Positions 19,176-27,587 of a DNA stretch of 64,000 bases are shown piece after piece. Source of the DNA: an uncultured Bacteroidales bacterium (lineage in GTDB: Bacteria > Bacteroidota > Bacteroidia > Bacteroidales > Paludibacteraceae); NCBI GenBank assembly GCA_903830915.1, contig CAIKVR010000356.1:1-64000 (forward strand), read 5' to 3'. Position 1 is the first letter of the stretch. Every line of letters starts with the position of its first letter. A program made the translations under genes and the position numbers. Under the pieces are notes generated by a model. The model did no database searches, was not told where the DNA came from, and worked only from the letters and a program-made list of their open reading frames with translations.

Positions 19176-21251
19176 ATGAAGCAACAATTTATTCTTTTCT
19201 CGGCATTTTTACTACTTTCATTTTCAATTTTTGCTCAAATACCAGCTGGTTATTATACTGCTGCAGAGGGGAAAGTTGATGCAGCCCTTAAAACACAGTT
19301 ATCAGCGATTATTTCAGCCGGTGCAGTGGATAAAGGCTACGATGGTTTGTACAATATTTACCCAACAAGTGATAATTTACCTAACGGAAAGGTTTGGGAT
19401 ATGTATTCCCTTAAAGCCGATGGCACTGCGAATTACTATTATACTCATGGTAGCGATCAATGCGGTACATATCAGACAGAAGGAAATTGCTATAACCGTG
19501 AACACATGTTTTGCGATTCGTGGATTGGGAAAGCCTCACCGCAACGTTCGGATGCACATCATTTGATTCCTACCGACGGTTATGTGAATAATCGCCGAAG
19601 TGATTATCCTCACGGGAAAGTTGGTACAGCCACCTGGACATCGAGCAATGGAAGTAAACTGGGAAATGCCGATCCAAGTACCGGTTATTCAGGTATTGTT
19701 TTTGAACCAATCGATGAATTTAAAGGCGATTTTGCACGTATGTATTTTTATGTAGCGACGCGTTATGAATCAAAAGTTACGGGTTGGGCAAGTAATGGCT
19801 CATCAGCAAATGAAATACTTGCAGGGAATACTTATCCGGTATTTAAAACATGGTTCTATACAATGTTGATTCAATGGAGCACGCAGGATCCGGTAAGCCA
19901 AAAAGAAATAAACAGAAATAATGCTGTTTTTGCAGCTCAGAAAAACCGCAATCCCTATATAGATCATCCTGAGTTAGTTGACTATATTTGGGGCAGTAAA
20001 AAAGGACAGGCTTGGTCGGCTACGGGTGGAACTTATCCAACACTTGCAACTCCATCGGCGGGAACTGTAATTGATTTTGGTAAAATAGCCTATCAACAAT
20101 CAGCAGGTTCAAGCCTTATGATTAGTGCATCCAATCTAACAGGTGATCTTACTTTTGCTTTAAGTGGAACTAATGCTGCAAATTTTTCCTTAACTACCAA
20201 TACCATTACCAAGTCTCAGGCAGAAGCAGGCTATAATCTCACAATTAATTATAAAGCACTGACTGTTGGAGCACAGACTGCAACTCTGACAATTTCAGGT
20301 GGTGGAATTACTACAACAACCGTAAGTCTGAAAGCAACTTCATCCGATGAATTTCTCGCTTTACCTGCCACCAACATATCATCTACTGGCTTTAATGCAA
20401 ATTGGACAAGTTCGGCAACTGCAACCGGTTACGCACTGAATGTATTTACCCTGCAAAGTTCAGGTGGCACTCAGACTCAGACATTACTCGAAGATGATAT
20501 AGCATCCCTAACTGCCTGGACAGCCAGTGGTTATACTACTGCAACAGAACTTGCAAGTAATGTCCGTTTGGCCTCTTCCGGTAATTTTGGAGCAATAACT
20601 TCAGCTGCTTTTGATATGTCTTCACCAACTACATTGCTGGTACGTGCAAAACAATACAGCAATGATGCAGGTGCAAAACTCACTATCAAAGCTAATGGTG
20701 ACTCTGTAACTTCGTTGGTAACAACTGCTGCAAATCAGGATTTCACTGTAAATATACCTGCAAAAACGGCAACATCAAGCATTGCTTTATCAGCAGTGAA
20801 AGGTGCACGTGTTTATGTAGACTATGTTAAACTGACTACTCAGGGAGCAATACAAACACCTATTCCGGTAAATGGTTATCCGGCAAATGTAGGAAATGTG
20901 CTTACTTCAGAAGTAAGTTTACTAACACCCAATACAACTTATTATTACACAATTACAGCTCAGGGTAATTCAGCGGCAGTATCAAATCAAATTCAACTAA
21001 CAACTGCTCTTAACGATGAGGTTACTGATACACCTGCTTACATTCTTAGCTGGTTAATAATTTCAGATGGTGTTGTAGTTCGTAATCTTCCTGAAAATTG
21101 TGCGATAATGGTGTCGAACACTATGGGCAAAAAGATAGAAACATTAAAACCTATTAATGGTGAAATAAAACTGAAACTGGATACACATGGAATTTATCTG
21201 ATGCAATTAATTATGAACCAGAAAACAAGCAGCTTTAAAATTCTTTACTAA
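19176..21251 (+). CDS. Secreted endonuclease I-family nuclease, T9SS-type C-terminus (paralogue 2)
   Basis: Start moved to the ATG at 19176 (MKQQFILFSAFLLLSFSIFA signal peptide), giving 691 residues; the 17 extra track codons have no support. The nuclease domain (about 20-275) has NREHMFCDSWIG and SDAHHLIPTDGYVN-RSDYPHG, so catalytic residues look intact. Next come an Ig-like module (about 285-385, FGKIAYQQSAGSS), then a fibronectin III domain that appears split by an inserted ~130-residue beta-sandwich, and a C-terminal sorting-like domain (GIYLMQLIMNQKTSSFKILY). It lies 74 bp after paralogue 1 and shares its nuclease subtype (GYDGLYNIYPTSD). Confidence 0.87.
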   Translation: MKQQFILFSAFLLLSFSIFAQIPAGYYTAAEGKVDAALKTQLSAIISAGAVDKGYDGLYNIYPTSDNLPNGKVWDMYSLKADGTANYYYTHGSDQCGTYQTEGNCYNREHMFCDSWIGKASPQRSDAHHLIPTDGYVNNRRSDYPHGKVGTATWTSSNGSKLGNADPSTGYSGIVFEPIDEFKGDFARMYFYVATRYESKVTGWASNGSSANEILAGNTYPVFKTWFYTMLIQWSTQDPVSQKEINRNNAVFAAQKNRNPYIDHPELVDYIWGSKKGQAWSATGGTYPTLATPSAGTVIDFGKIAYQQSAGSSLMISASNLTGDLTFALSGTNAANFSLTTNTITKSQAEAGYNLTINYKALTVGAQTATLTISGGGITTTTVSLKATSSDEFLALPATNISSTGFNANWTSSATATGYALNVFTLQSSGGTQTQTLLEDDIASLTAWTASGYTTATELASNVRLASSGNFGAITSAAFDMSSPTTLLVRAKQYSNDAGAKLTIKANGDSVTSLVTTAANQDFTVNIPAKTATSSIALSAVKGARVYVDYVKLTTQGAIQTPIPVNGYPANVGNVLTSEVSLLTPNTTYYYTITAQGNSAAVSNQIQLTTALNDEVTDTPAYILSWLIISDGVVVRNLPENCAIMVSNTMGKKIETLKPINGEIKLKLDTHGIYLMQLIMNQKTSSFKILY

Positions 21252-21297
21252 TCAACGGTAACTTTCAGAAAAAACTTGTTTCACAACATTAAAAATC

Positions 21298-21335
21298 AGA
21301 GAATTTGCATTAAAAAAATGCAAATTCTCTTTTCT
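21298..21335 (+). terminator. Rho-independent terminator between nuclease paralogues 2 and 3
   Basis: AGAGAATTTGCATT (21298-21311) pairs perfectly with AATGCAAATTCTCT (21317-21330) around an AAAAA loop, followed by TTTTCTAATC. Paralogues 3 and 4 probably have their own promoter or depend on read-through. Confidence 0.8.
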
Positions 21336-21353
21336 AATCTTTAAAATAACTTC

Positions 21354-23405
21354 ATGAGAAAACATTTTTTATTTATTTCTATATTTCTATTTCAATCTAT
21401 CTCTTTTTTTGCCCAAATTCCGACCGGATATTACGACTCGGCTATTGGTAAAAAACAGGCTGAACTGAAAACTGCTCTACACCTGATAGTTATGAAAGCA
21501 ACACCACCAAGTTATGGAAGTGGAGTCGGAAGTACATGGGCAGCATTTGCAAAAACCGATATCCGTCCTGAAGATGGAACTGTATGGGATATGTATAGCA
21601 GTTATCATGTGGCATTTAATGGAACTTCGGCTGCAAGTGGATGTAATATTGAACATTCGCTGGCAAATAGTTGGTGGGGCGGAACTAAAAACCAGACATA
21701 CAACGATTTATTCAACCTGAATCCTTCAAATAGTTCAGCTAATTCATCCAAAGGTAGCTGGCCAATTGCCGTGGTAGATGGTAATACAACCTACACAAAT
21801 GGCGTAATTAAAGTTGGTAAGTCGAGTAGTCGGCCGGGTGGAACTATTGATGCATGGGAGCCTGCTGATGAGTATAAAGGTGATTTTGCACGGTCGTATA
21901 TGTATATGGTAACAAGCTACGAGGATTTATCAGCAAAATGGACAGGCAATTCAGTAAATCAGCTCGACAATAATACCTATCCGGTATTTGAACAATGGAC
22001 TGTGGATTTATTTCTGAAATGGTGTGCACAAGACCCTGTTAGTCAGAAAGAAATTGACCGCAACAACGAAATTTATAAAATTCAGGGAAATCGTAATCCG
22101 TACATAGATTATCCGCTTATGGCCGAATATGTTTGGGGAAAACTGATGGCAGTTCCTTTTACACCTAATGGGAATGTGAGTATTCCTTACTTGATTTCAC
22201 CTTCAGCCGGTACAACTGTCGATTTCGGCAAAGTTGTATACCAACAAACCGATACAGCATCTGTTTTTATAAAAGCATCCAACCTGAAAAGCGATTTATC
22301 GCTGACAATTAGTGGTGTCGATGCAGCAGACTTTTCATTGCAAACCAGTTCTGTTGCTAAAACAGATGCTGAAGCAGGTTATAAACTGGTAATAAATTAC
22401 AAAGCGCAATCTGTAGGAACAAAAACAGCCCAACTTAGTATTTCTGGTGATAGCATAACAACTACTTCAGTTTCTTTAAAAGCAGTTTCATCAGATGAAT
22501 TTATGGCTTTACCGGCTTCAAATATTACGAACAACGGATTTACTGCTAACTGGACAATTTCTGCCAATGCAACCGATTATACTTTGAATGTTTTTTCATT
22601 ACAAAGCAGCGGCTCAACACAAGCAAAAACGTTGTTGGAGGAAGATTTTATAGGCGGAATACCAACCGGTTGGACCAGTGTTCCTTATACTGACAATACC
22701 CTGGCAAGCAATATCCGTTTGGCATCAGGTAGTAGTGGTGGGAAAATCAGCACACCTGCACTCAATCTTTCAACTTCGGGATCAGTACTGACAGTGAGAG
22801 CCAAACAATATAACTCAGATAACGGTGCTCTGTTGACTGCAACTCTCGACAATCAACCATTAACTATTTGGACAACCGCTATTGCCAATCAGGACTTTAG
22901 CGTGAATATTCCACAAGCAACAGCCAGTTCAATTATTTCTTTATCAGCTGCCACAAGCAGTCGTGTTTATGTAGATTATGTAAAAGTACAGACTCAAGGT
23001 TCGGTGCAAACACCCGTTTCTGCAAAAGGTTATCCAAAATTGGTAGGAAATGTACTGAATTATGTAGTTAATGGACTTACTGCTGATTCAACCTATTATT
23101 ACAATATTCAACCTGAAGGAAACTCTGTTGCAATATCTAATCAAATTCAAGTGTATACCGGAATAAAAAGCGGAATTGATGAAAATCAGAACAATACTAT
23201 TCGCTGGAGTGTTTTATCCATTGGGTTATTACTTCGAAATATCCCTGTCGACAGTCGCTTATATATTGTAAATTCGACCGGAAAAGTAATACAAAGAACC
23301 AATATTCACTCATCAGAAGTAATTTTACCTTTGACTACAAAAGGTATTTATCTATTACAGATTGTAACCGGTCAAACCCGGCGTAGCTTTAAAGTAGTTT
23401 ATTAA
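21354..23405 (+). CDS. Secreted endonuclease I-family nuclease with altered active-site block, T9SS-type C-terminus (paralogue 3)
   Basis: This 683-residue protein has signal peptide MRKHFLFISIFLFQSISFFA. The nuclease domain (about 20-275) belongs to a second subtype with YGSGVGSTWAAF. The Glu-His motif is kept (CNIEHSLANSWWGG), but the second block reads YNDLFNLNPSNSSAN, lacking the His-His and PTDG of paralogues 1 and 2; the metal-binding Asn may still be present. The Ig-like module, split FN3 domain and C-terminal sorting-like domain (GIYLLQIVTGQTRRSFKVVY) follow as in paralogues 2 and 4. It lies 4 bp before paralogue 4. Activity is less certain than for its neighbours. Confidence 0.85.
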   Translation: MRKHFLFISIFLFQSISFFAQIPTGYYDSAIGKKQAELKTALHLIVMKATPPSYGSGVGSTWAAFAKTDIRPEDGTVWDMYSSYHVAFNGTSAASGCNIEHSLANSWWGGTKNQTYNDLFNLNPSNSSANSSKGSWPIAVVDGNTTYTNGVIKVGKSSSRPGGTIDAWEPADEYKGDFARSYMYMVTSYEDLSAKWTGNSVNQLDNNTYPVFEQWTVDLFLKWCAQDPVSQKEIDRNNEIYKIQGNRNPYIDYPLMAEYVWGKLMAVPFTPNGNVSIPYLISPSAGTTVDFGKVVYQQTDTASVFIKASNLKSDLSLTISGVDAADFSLQTSSVAKTDAEAGYKLVINYKAQSVGTKTAQLSISGDSITTTSVSLKAVSSDEFMALPASNITNNGFTANWTISANATDYTLNVFSLQSSGSTQAKTLLEEDFIGGIPTGWTSVPYTDNTLASNIRLASGSSGGKISTPALNLSTSGSVLTVRAKQYNSDNGALLTATLDNQPLTIWTTAIANQDFSVNIPQATASSIISLSAATSSRVYVDYVKVQTQGSVQTPVSAKGYPKLVGNVLNYVVNGLTADSTYYYNIQPEGNSVAISNQIQVYTGIKSGIDENQNNTIRWSVLSIGLLLRNIPVDSRLYIVNSTGKVIQRTNIHSSEVILPLTTKGIYLLQIVTGQTRRSFKVVY

Positions 23406-23409
23406 ATTA

Positions 23410-25494
23410 ATGAGAACAAGAAGATTCTATATTTCAGGATTAATCGGAATGATCTGTATCAGTCTGTTTGCTGTTGCACCTACAGGTTATTACAGTAGTC
23501 TGGAAGGAAAAAAAGCAGCTGTACTGAAAACTGAATTACACAAAATCATTTGTCAAGACACAACTCATTATTTAGGCTATGGCTCTGGAACCGGAAATAC
23601 ATGGCAGGGCTTTTATTATACCGACAGGAACCTGTCAAATAATCTGGTTATTGATATGTATTCTGATTCTTTGCGGTATTTCCCAACCGATTACATAGCA
23701 CAAGGTTTTCCTGGATTTGGTCAGAAAATTCACATTGAACATTCTGTTCCAAAAAGCTGGTGGGGTTGTGATATTACTCATCCCGACTGTCCTGCAAGAG
23801 ATTTAAATCATCTTTTTCCGGCAGATGGAAGTACAAATGAGGCAAAAAATGATAACCCTTTAGGAGTAGTAACCGGTACACCCACCACTAACAATGGAGA
23901 AAGTAAAGTCGGTCCGGGAGGTTATGATGGTTTTGTTGGTACTGTGTTTGAGCCTGCCGATAAATACAAGGGTGATTTTGCACGGGCTTATTTTTATATG
24001 GCAACTGCTTACGAACATTATGTGAACAAATGGGATCTGACTAAGCCAGAAAACATGATGCAAAACAATAAATATCCTGTGCTTAAACCAGGTGCAGTTG
24101 CGTTATTGTTGCAATGGCACAGAAAAGACCCTGTCAGTGTGAAAGAGTTTGACAGGAATGATGCAGTATTTGGAATTCAGAAGAATCGTAATCCTTTTGT
24201 CGACTATCCCCAACTAGTTGAATATATTTGGGGAAACCTTACCACAGTGCCTTACCGACTTGACGGAAGCATTGTTTTTCCCTATTTAAACTACCCCAAT
24301 GACAATGATACAATTAATTTGGGAAATACCTATTATCAACAGGCTAAAGACACAACTATAAGTCTGAAAGCCATGAATCTGACCGGAAACCTTACTCTAT
24401 CCATTGGAGGCACGAATGTTTCCAGTTTTTCATTGAATAAAACTACCATTACAAAGGCTGAGGCCGAAGCAGGAACAACCATTAAGATTCATTTTCTAAC
24501 GTCTACAATAGGAAATCTATCAGCACTTCTGACAATTTCGGGAGGAGGTATTACAACATTGAATCTTAGATTAAAAACCAATACTACCGACGAATTTGCA
24601 GCACTGGCAGCTTCAAATACAACTAATAGTGGTTTTACTGCGGTATGGACACCATCTTCGGGAGCAACAAGTTATAGTTTAAATGTGTATAGTATTGAAA
24701 ATACCGGTACTACGCCCACAACACTTATTGAAGAAGATTTTCTGGTGGCTCTTCCAAACACATGGACAAAGGATGGTTATGTTATAAATACTGCTGGAAC
24801 TGAAAAATTGGGCACTGCCGATCTTTTCGGAAAACTAACACTCCCGGCTTTAAATCTTTCAACAGCTACCAGCACACTTACTGTTCGTGCCAAACAATAT
24901 AGTAATGATACAGGAGCACCGCTAATTGCTTCACTGGATGGTCAGACCCTCACTACCTGGACAACAGCTGTTGCCAATAAAGATTTTACAGTCAATTTGC
25001 CTGTATCAACTGCCGCTTCAAGTATTTCTATTTATACTGTTGCAGGGAAACGTGTTTTTGTTGATTATGTAAAATTAGTTTCGAATGTGCCGGTTTACTC
25101 TCAGGTTTCCGTTTCGGGCTATCCTAAATCGTTAGGTAATGTGTTCAGTTATACTGTTACAGGGCTTTCAAGTAATCACAACTACTATTACACCATCACA
25201 CCCATCGGAAATGGTGGTTCGGTTTCTAATCAGATTTCAGTACAAACTTCAATAAATACCGGAGTTAATCAACTTAATGCTGGCAGTTTAAAGTTTTCAG
25301 TATCAACAGAGGGAATTTTGCTTCAAAATGTCTCTGAGGGCTCGGAAATTTTTGTCATTGATGCAACGGGCAAAAAAGTTTACAATACTCGTTCATCTTC
25401 AACCGAAGTTCACCTGCCAATTACCCGAAAAGGAATGTACTTACTGCAAGTTCAACAAAACTCCGTTCATACAACTTATAAGATTTTACGCTAG
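23410..25494 (+). CDS. Secreted endonuclease I-family nuclease, T9SS-type C-terminus (paralogue 4)
   Basis: This 694-residue protein has an N-terminal signal peptide (GLIGMICISLFAVA). The nuclease domain has the same subtype as paralogue 3 (YGSGTGNTWQGF) but with a fuller active site: KIHIEHSVPKSWWG and ARDLNHLFPADGSTN. It is followed by the Ig-like module, the FN3 domain interrupted by a beta-sandwich insert (about 430-565) and the C-terminal sorting-like domain (GMYLLQVQQNSVHTTYKILR). It starts 4 bp after paralogue 3, so the two are surely cotranscribed. It converges with the GH97 gene 18 bp away, and no terminator is obvious in that gap. Confidence 0.87.
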   Translation: MRTRRFYISGLIGMICISLFAVAPTGYYSSLEGKKAAVLKTELHKIICQDTTHYLGYGSGTGNTWQGFYYTDRNLSNNLVIDMYSDSLRYFPTDYIAQGFPGFGQKIHIEHSVPKSWWGCDITHPDCPARDLNHLFPADGSTNEAKNDNPLGVVTGTPTTNNGESKVGPGGYDGFVGTVFEPADKYKGDFARAYFYMATAYEHYVNKWDLTKPENMMQNNKYPVLKPGAVALLLQWHRKDPVSVKEFDRNDAVFGIQKNRNPFVDYPQLVEYIWGNLTTVPYRLDGSIVFPYLNYPNDNDTINLGNTYYQQAKDTTISLKAMNLTGNLTLSIGGTNVSSFSLNKTTITKAEAEAGTTIKIHFLTSTIGNLSALLTISGGGITTLNLRLKTNTTDEFAALAASNTTNSGFTAVWTPSSGATSYSLNVYSIENTGTTPTTLIEEDFLVALPNTWTKDGYVINTAGTEKLGTADLFGKLTLPALNLSTATSTLTVRAKQYSNDTGAPLIASLDGQTLTTWTTAVANKDFTVNLPVSTAASSISIYTVAGKRVFVDYVKLVSNVPVYSQVSVSGYPKSLGNVFSYTVTGLSSNHNYYYTITPIGNGGSVSNQISVQTSINTGVNQLNAGSLKFSVSTEGILLQNVSEGSEIFVIDATGKKVYNTRSSSTEVHLPITRKGMYLLQVQQNSVHTTYKILR

Positions 25495-25512
25495 CTTTCT
25501 GCAATTTTGTAT

Positions 25513-27462
25513 TTACAAAACTACCGTAAATCCACCATTTGGTTTAATTACTACTTCAAGTTTATTATTCTTGATATTGGTCGGAAGCTGAATGAAGCTG
25601 CGCATAGTATCGCCATCAGTAATCATAGTCAGGGTGTGACTTAAAGTCAAGCTTTGGCTAAGCTTGAGTGAAGATAAATCAAGTACGAGTCTCAAAGGCT
25701 CTTTTTGCGAATTGATTCCGGCCAGATACCATTTATCACCACTTTTACGAGCCATAACCACGTATTTTCCGGGGAAACCATCAATCAGTTTCACATCATC
25801 CCAATGGTGGGGAAGAGTTTGCATATAAGTTTTTACGTAATCGGGTTGCTTGGCCATACTTTCAGGAATTTCCACATAATGACTTACGCCCGATTGCAGA
25901 ATTACCGTCAACGCTATTTCGAAACCATTGCTGGTGCGGCGTTTCTTGCCTACTATTTCGCCAAAACAAACCGGTGTAAAATCCATAGGACCAACCACAT
26001 TGCGGGCATAAGGCATCATGGTGAGGTGTTTGGGTGCTTTGTCGGTATCTTTTTGGTCGAAAGTGGTAAACTCAAAACCACGAATGGATTCCATGCTGAC
26101 CAGATTAGGGAAAGTGCGCGACCAACCGCGTGGAACAGTTGCACCATGAAAATTCACAATCAAATGAAATTCAGCAGCATCCTGCATCATATCGTAATAA
26201 TACTGAATTGCCGACTGTCCATCGCCCGGCCAAAAATCGACTTTTACTCCTGCAATTCCCAAGTTATGAATGCGTTTGAACTCCGCCCGACGCGCATCAC
26301 GTTCTACCAATGCACCTTTAGGTGAGTAAACAGTTGTATTCCATGCGCCTGAAGAGTTATACCAAAGAATCACTCCCACATTTTTTGTTTTGGCATAATC
26401 GGCCAGTTCTTTAATTTTGTCGTAACCAATTTTACGATCCCAGTCGGCATCAATCAGGCAATAATCCCACTTCATGTCCGAAGCGTATTCGATAAACTGT
26501 TTGGAAGTGTCGTAATTCACGGATTCGTCGTGCAACACACCCCAACTCCACGAAGCAATTCCGGTTTTCACCCAGCTGTAGTCAACCGCTTTCTCGGCAG
26601 GTTTTGCAAGATCGGAAACCATTTGCGATTCAACTACCGCAGCCAGCGAACCAACCACAATAACACGCCATGGGGATATGATATTAGCTGAAACGGGATA
26701 TTCAGCGTCGGTGGCTTTTACCGTTTCGCCTTTTTGAGGGAAAGCAATACTGTATTCACCGTTAGGCGATTGTTGTGCTAAGCGTGTTCCCACATAATCC
26801 GGAGTCAGACCGGCTTCGGTAATCAGCACCCAGTCGTTTTCAGTTTTAAAAAGTGCCGGAAACGACCAACCGGCTTTCATTGGCGCAACAGTACCAACCG
26901 GAATTTCATATTCGTATTGTTCCTCGTAACTTGGTTGAGTGCCACACCATCCGGTTTTGGCATCGGCATGCGGATGCATCCATGCTTTGGTTGAAGTATC
27001 AAATTTGAATGTTGTTTTTTCAGCTATAACCGCAACCGGATTTTTGTCTTTAAGCAAATACCTGAAAGCAACACCTTCGTTGGTAGCTATAAATTCTAAA
27101 AGAATATTTTTGCCAACGGAATTGGTCAGCGTTACATTAGCACAATTAGCAGTATAACTGCGGTTTGCACGTTTCTCGGCTGGAGCATTGTAGGAGTCGG
27201 TAATCTGTTTTACCGATGAAACCTGACTGATTTTCACGTTTGAACTAAAATCACCCAACTCCGAAATCAAACCCAAATTCGATTGTAGAATAACTGGATG
27301 TTTGTTGCTCTTTACAGTATAAACCGGAACACCTTTGGGCGTAAGAGTTGCTTCAATTGCCAACTTCCCGTTTGGCGAAGTTACTGTAATTTTTTTGGAA
27401 GCAGCCTGCATGGTTAATGCAATGAGGCTAAATGAAACAAAAATTGAAAAAGATTTAAGCAT
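25513..27462 (-). CDS. GH97 alpha-glycosidase, probably retaining alpha-galactosidase type
   Basis: This 649-residue protein has a short signal peptide (FSLIALTMQAAS). GH97 layout: N-terminal beta-super-sandwich (about 25-280), (beta/alpha)8 barrel (about 290-555), C-terminal beta domain. In the barrel, AGVKVDFWPGD places an aspartate (about D409) where retaining GH97 enzymes have their nucleophile, and SMESIRG holds the likely acid/base glutamate (about E458). Inverting SusB-type alpha-glucosidases use glutamates instead, so an alpha-galactosidase or other retaining activity is more likely. It is the last gene of the minus-strand pectin cluster and has its own -7 box. Confidence 0.88.
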   Translation of the reverse strand: MLKSFSIFVSFSLIALTMQAASKKITVTSPNGKLAIEATLTPKGVPVYTVKSNKHPVILQSNLGLISELGDFSSNVKISQVSSVKQITDSYNAPAEKRANRSYTANCANVTLTNSVGKNILLEFIATNEGVAFRYLLKDKNPVAVIAEKTTFKFDTSTKAWMHPHADAKTGWCGTQPSYEEQYEYEIPVGTVAPMKAGWSFPALFKTENDWVLITEAGLTPDYVGTRLAQQSPNGEYSIAFPQKGETVKATDAEYPVSANIISPWRVIVVGSLAAVVESQMVSDLAKPAEKAVDYSWVKTGIASWSWGVLHDESVNYDTSKQFIEYASDMKWDYCLIDADWDRKIGYDKIKELADYAKTKNVGVILWYNSSGAWNTTVYSPKGALVERDARRAEFKRIHNLGIAGVKVDFWPGDGQSAIQYYYDMMQDAAEFHLIVNFHGATVPRGWSRTFPNLVSMESIRGFEFTTFDQKDTDKAPKHLTMMPYARNVVGPMDFTPVCFGEIVGKKRRTSNGFEIALTVILQSGVSHYVEIPESMAKQPDYVKTYMQTLPHHWDDVKLIDGFPGKYVVMARKSGDKWYLAGINSQKEPLRLVLDLSSLKLSQSLTLSHTLTMITDGDTMRSFIQLPTNIKNNKLEVVIKPNGGFTVVL

Positions 27463-27493
27463 AATAAAGGACGAATGAAGTATATTTTACCGG

Positions 27494-27501
27494 CAAAGAT
27501 A
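27494..27501 (-). promoter_or_regulatory. -7 box for the GH97 gene
   Basis: On the minus strand this reads TATCTTTG, identical to the pepD -7 box, 31 bp upstream of the GH97 ATG. No well-spaced TTG was found. Confidence 0.55.
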
Positions 27502-27587
27502 TAACAAAATTGTATTGCTCTGATAAGCAAAAAATGTAGCAGCATTCCTTTGCATGAAATGTAGTACAAAATGACCGGATAGTTGTC

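Noticed and set aside
25495-25512. Terminator between convergent nuclease 4 and GH97
   Set aside because: Only 18 bp, no inverted repeat with T-run seen; transcripts may overlap.
25705-26325. 206-codon plus-strand ORF inside GH97
   Set aside because: Antisense shadow of a GH97 gene with intact catalytic motifs; no independent support.
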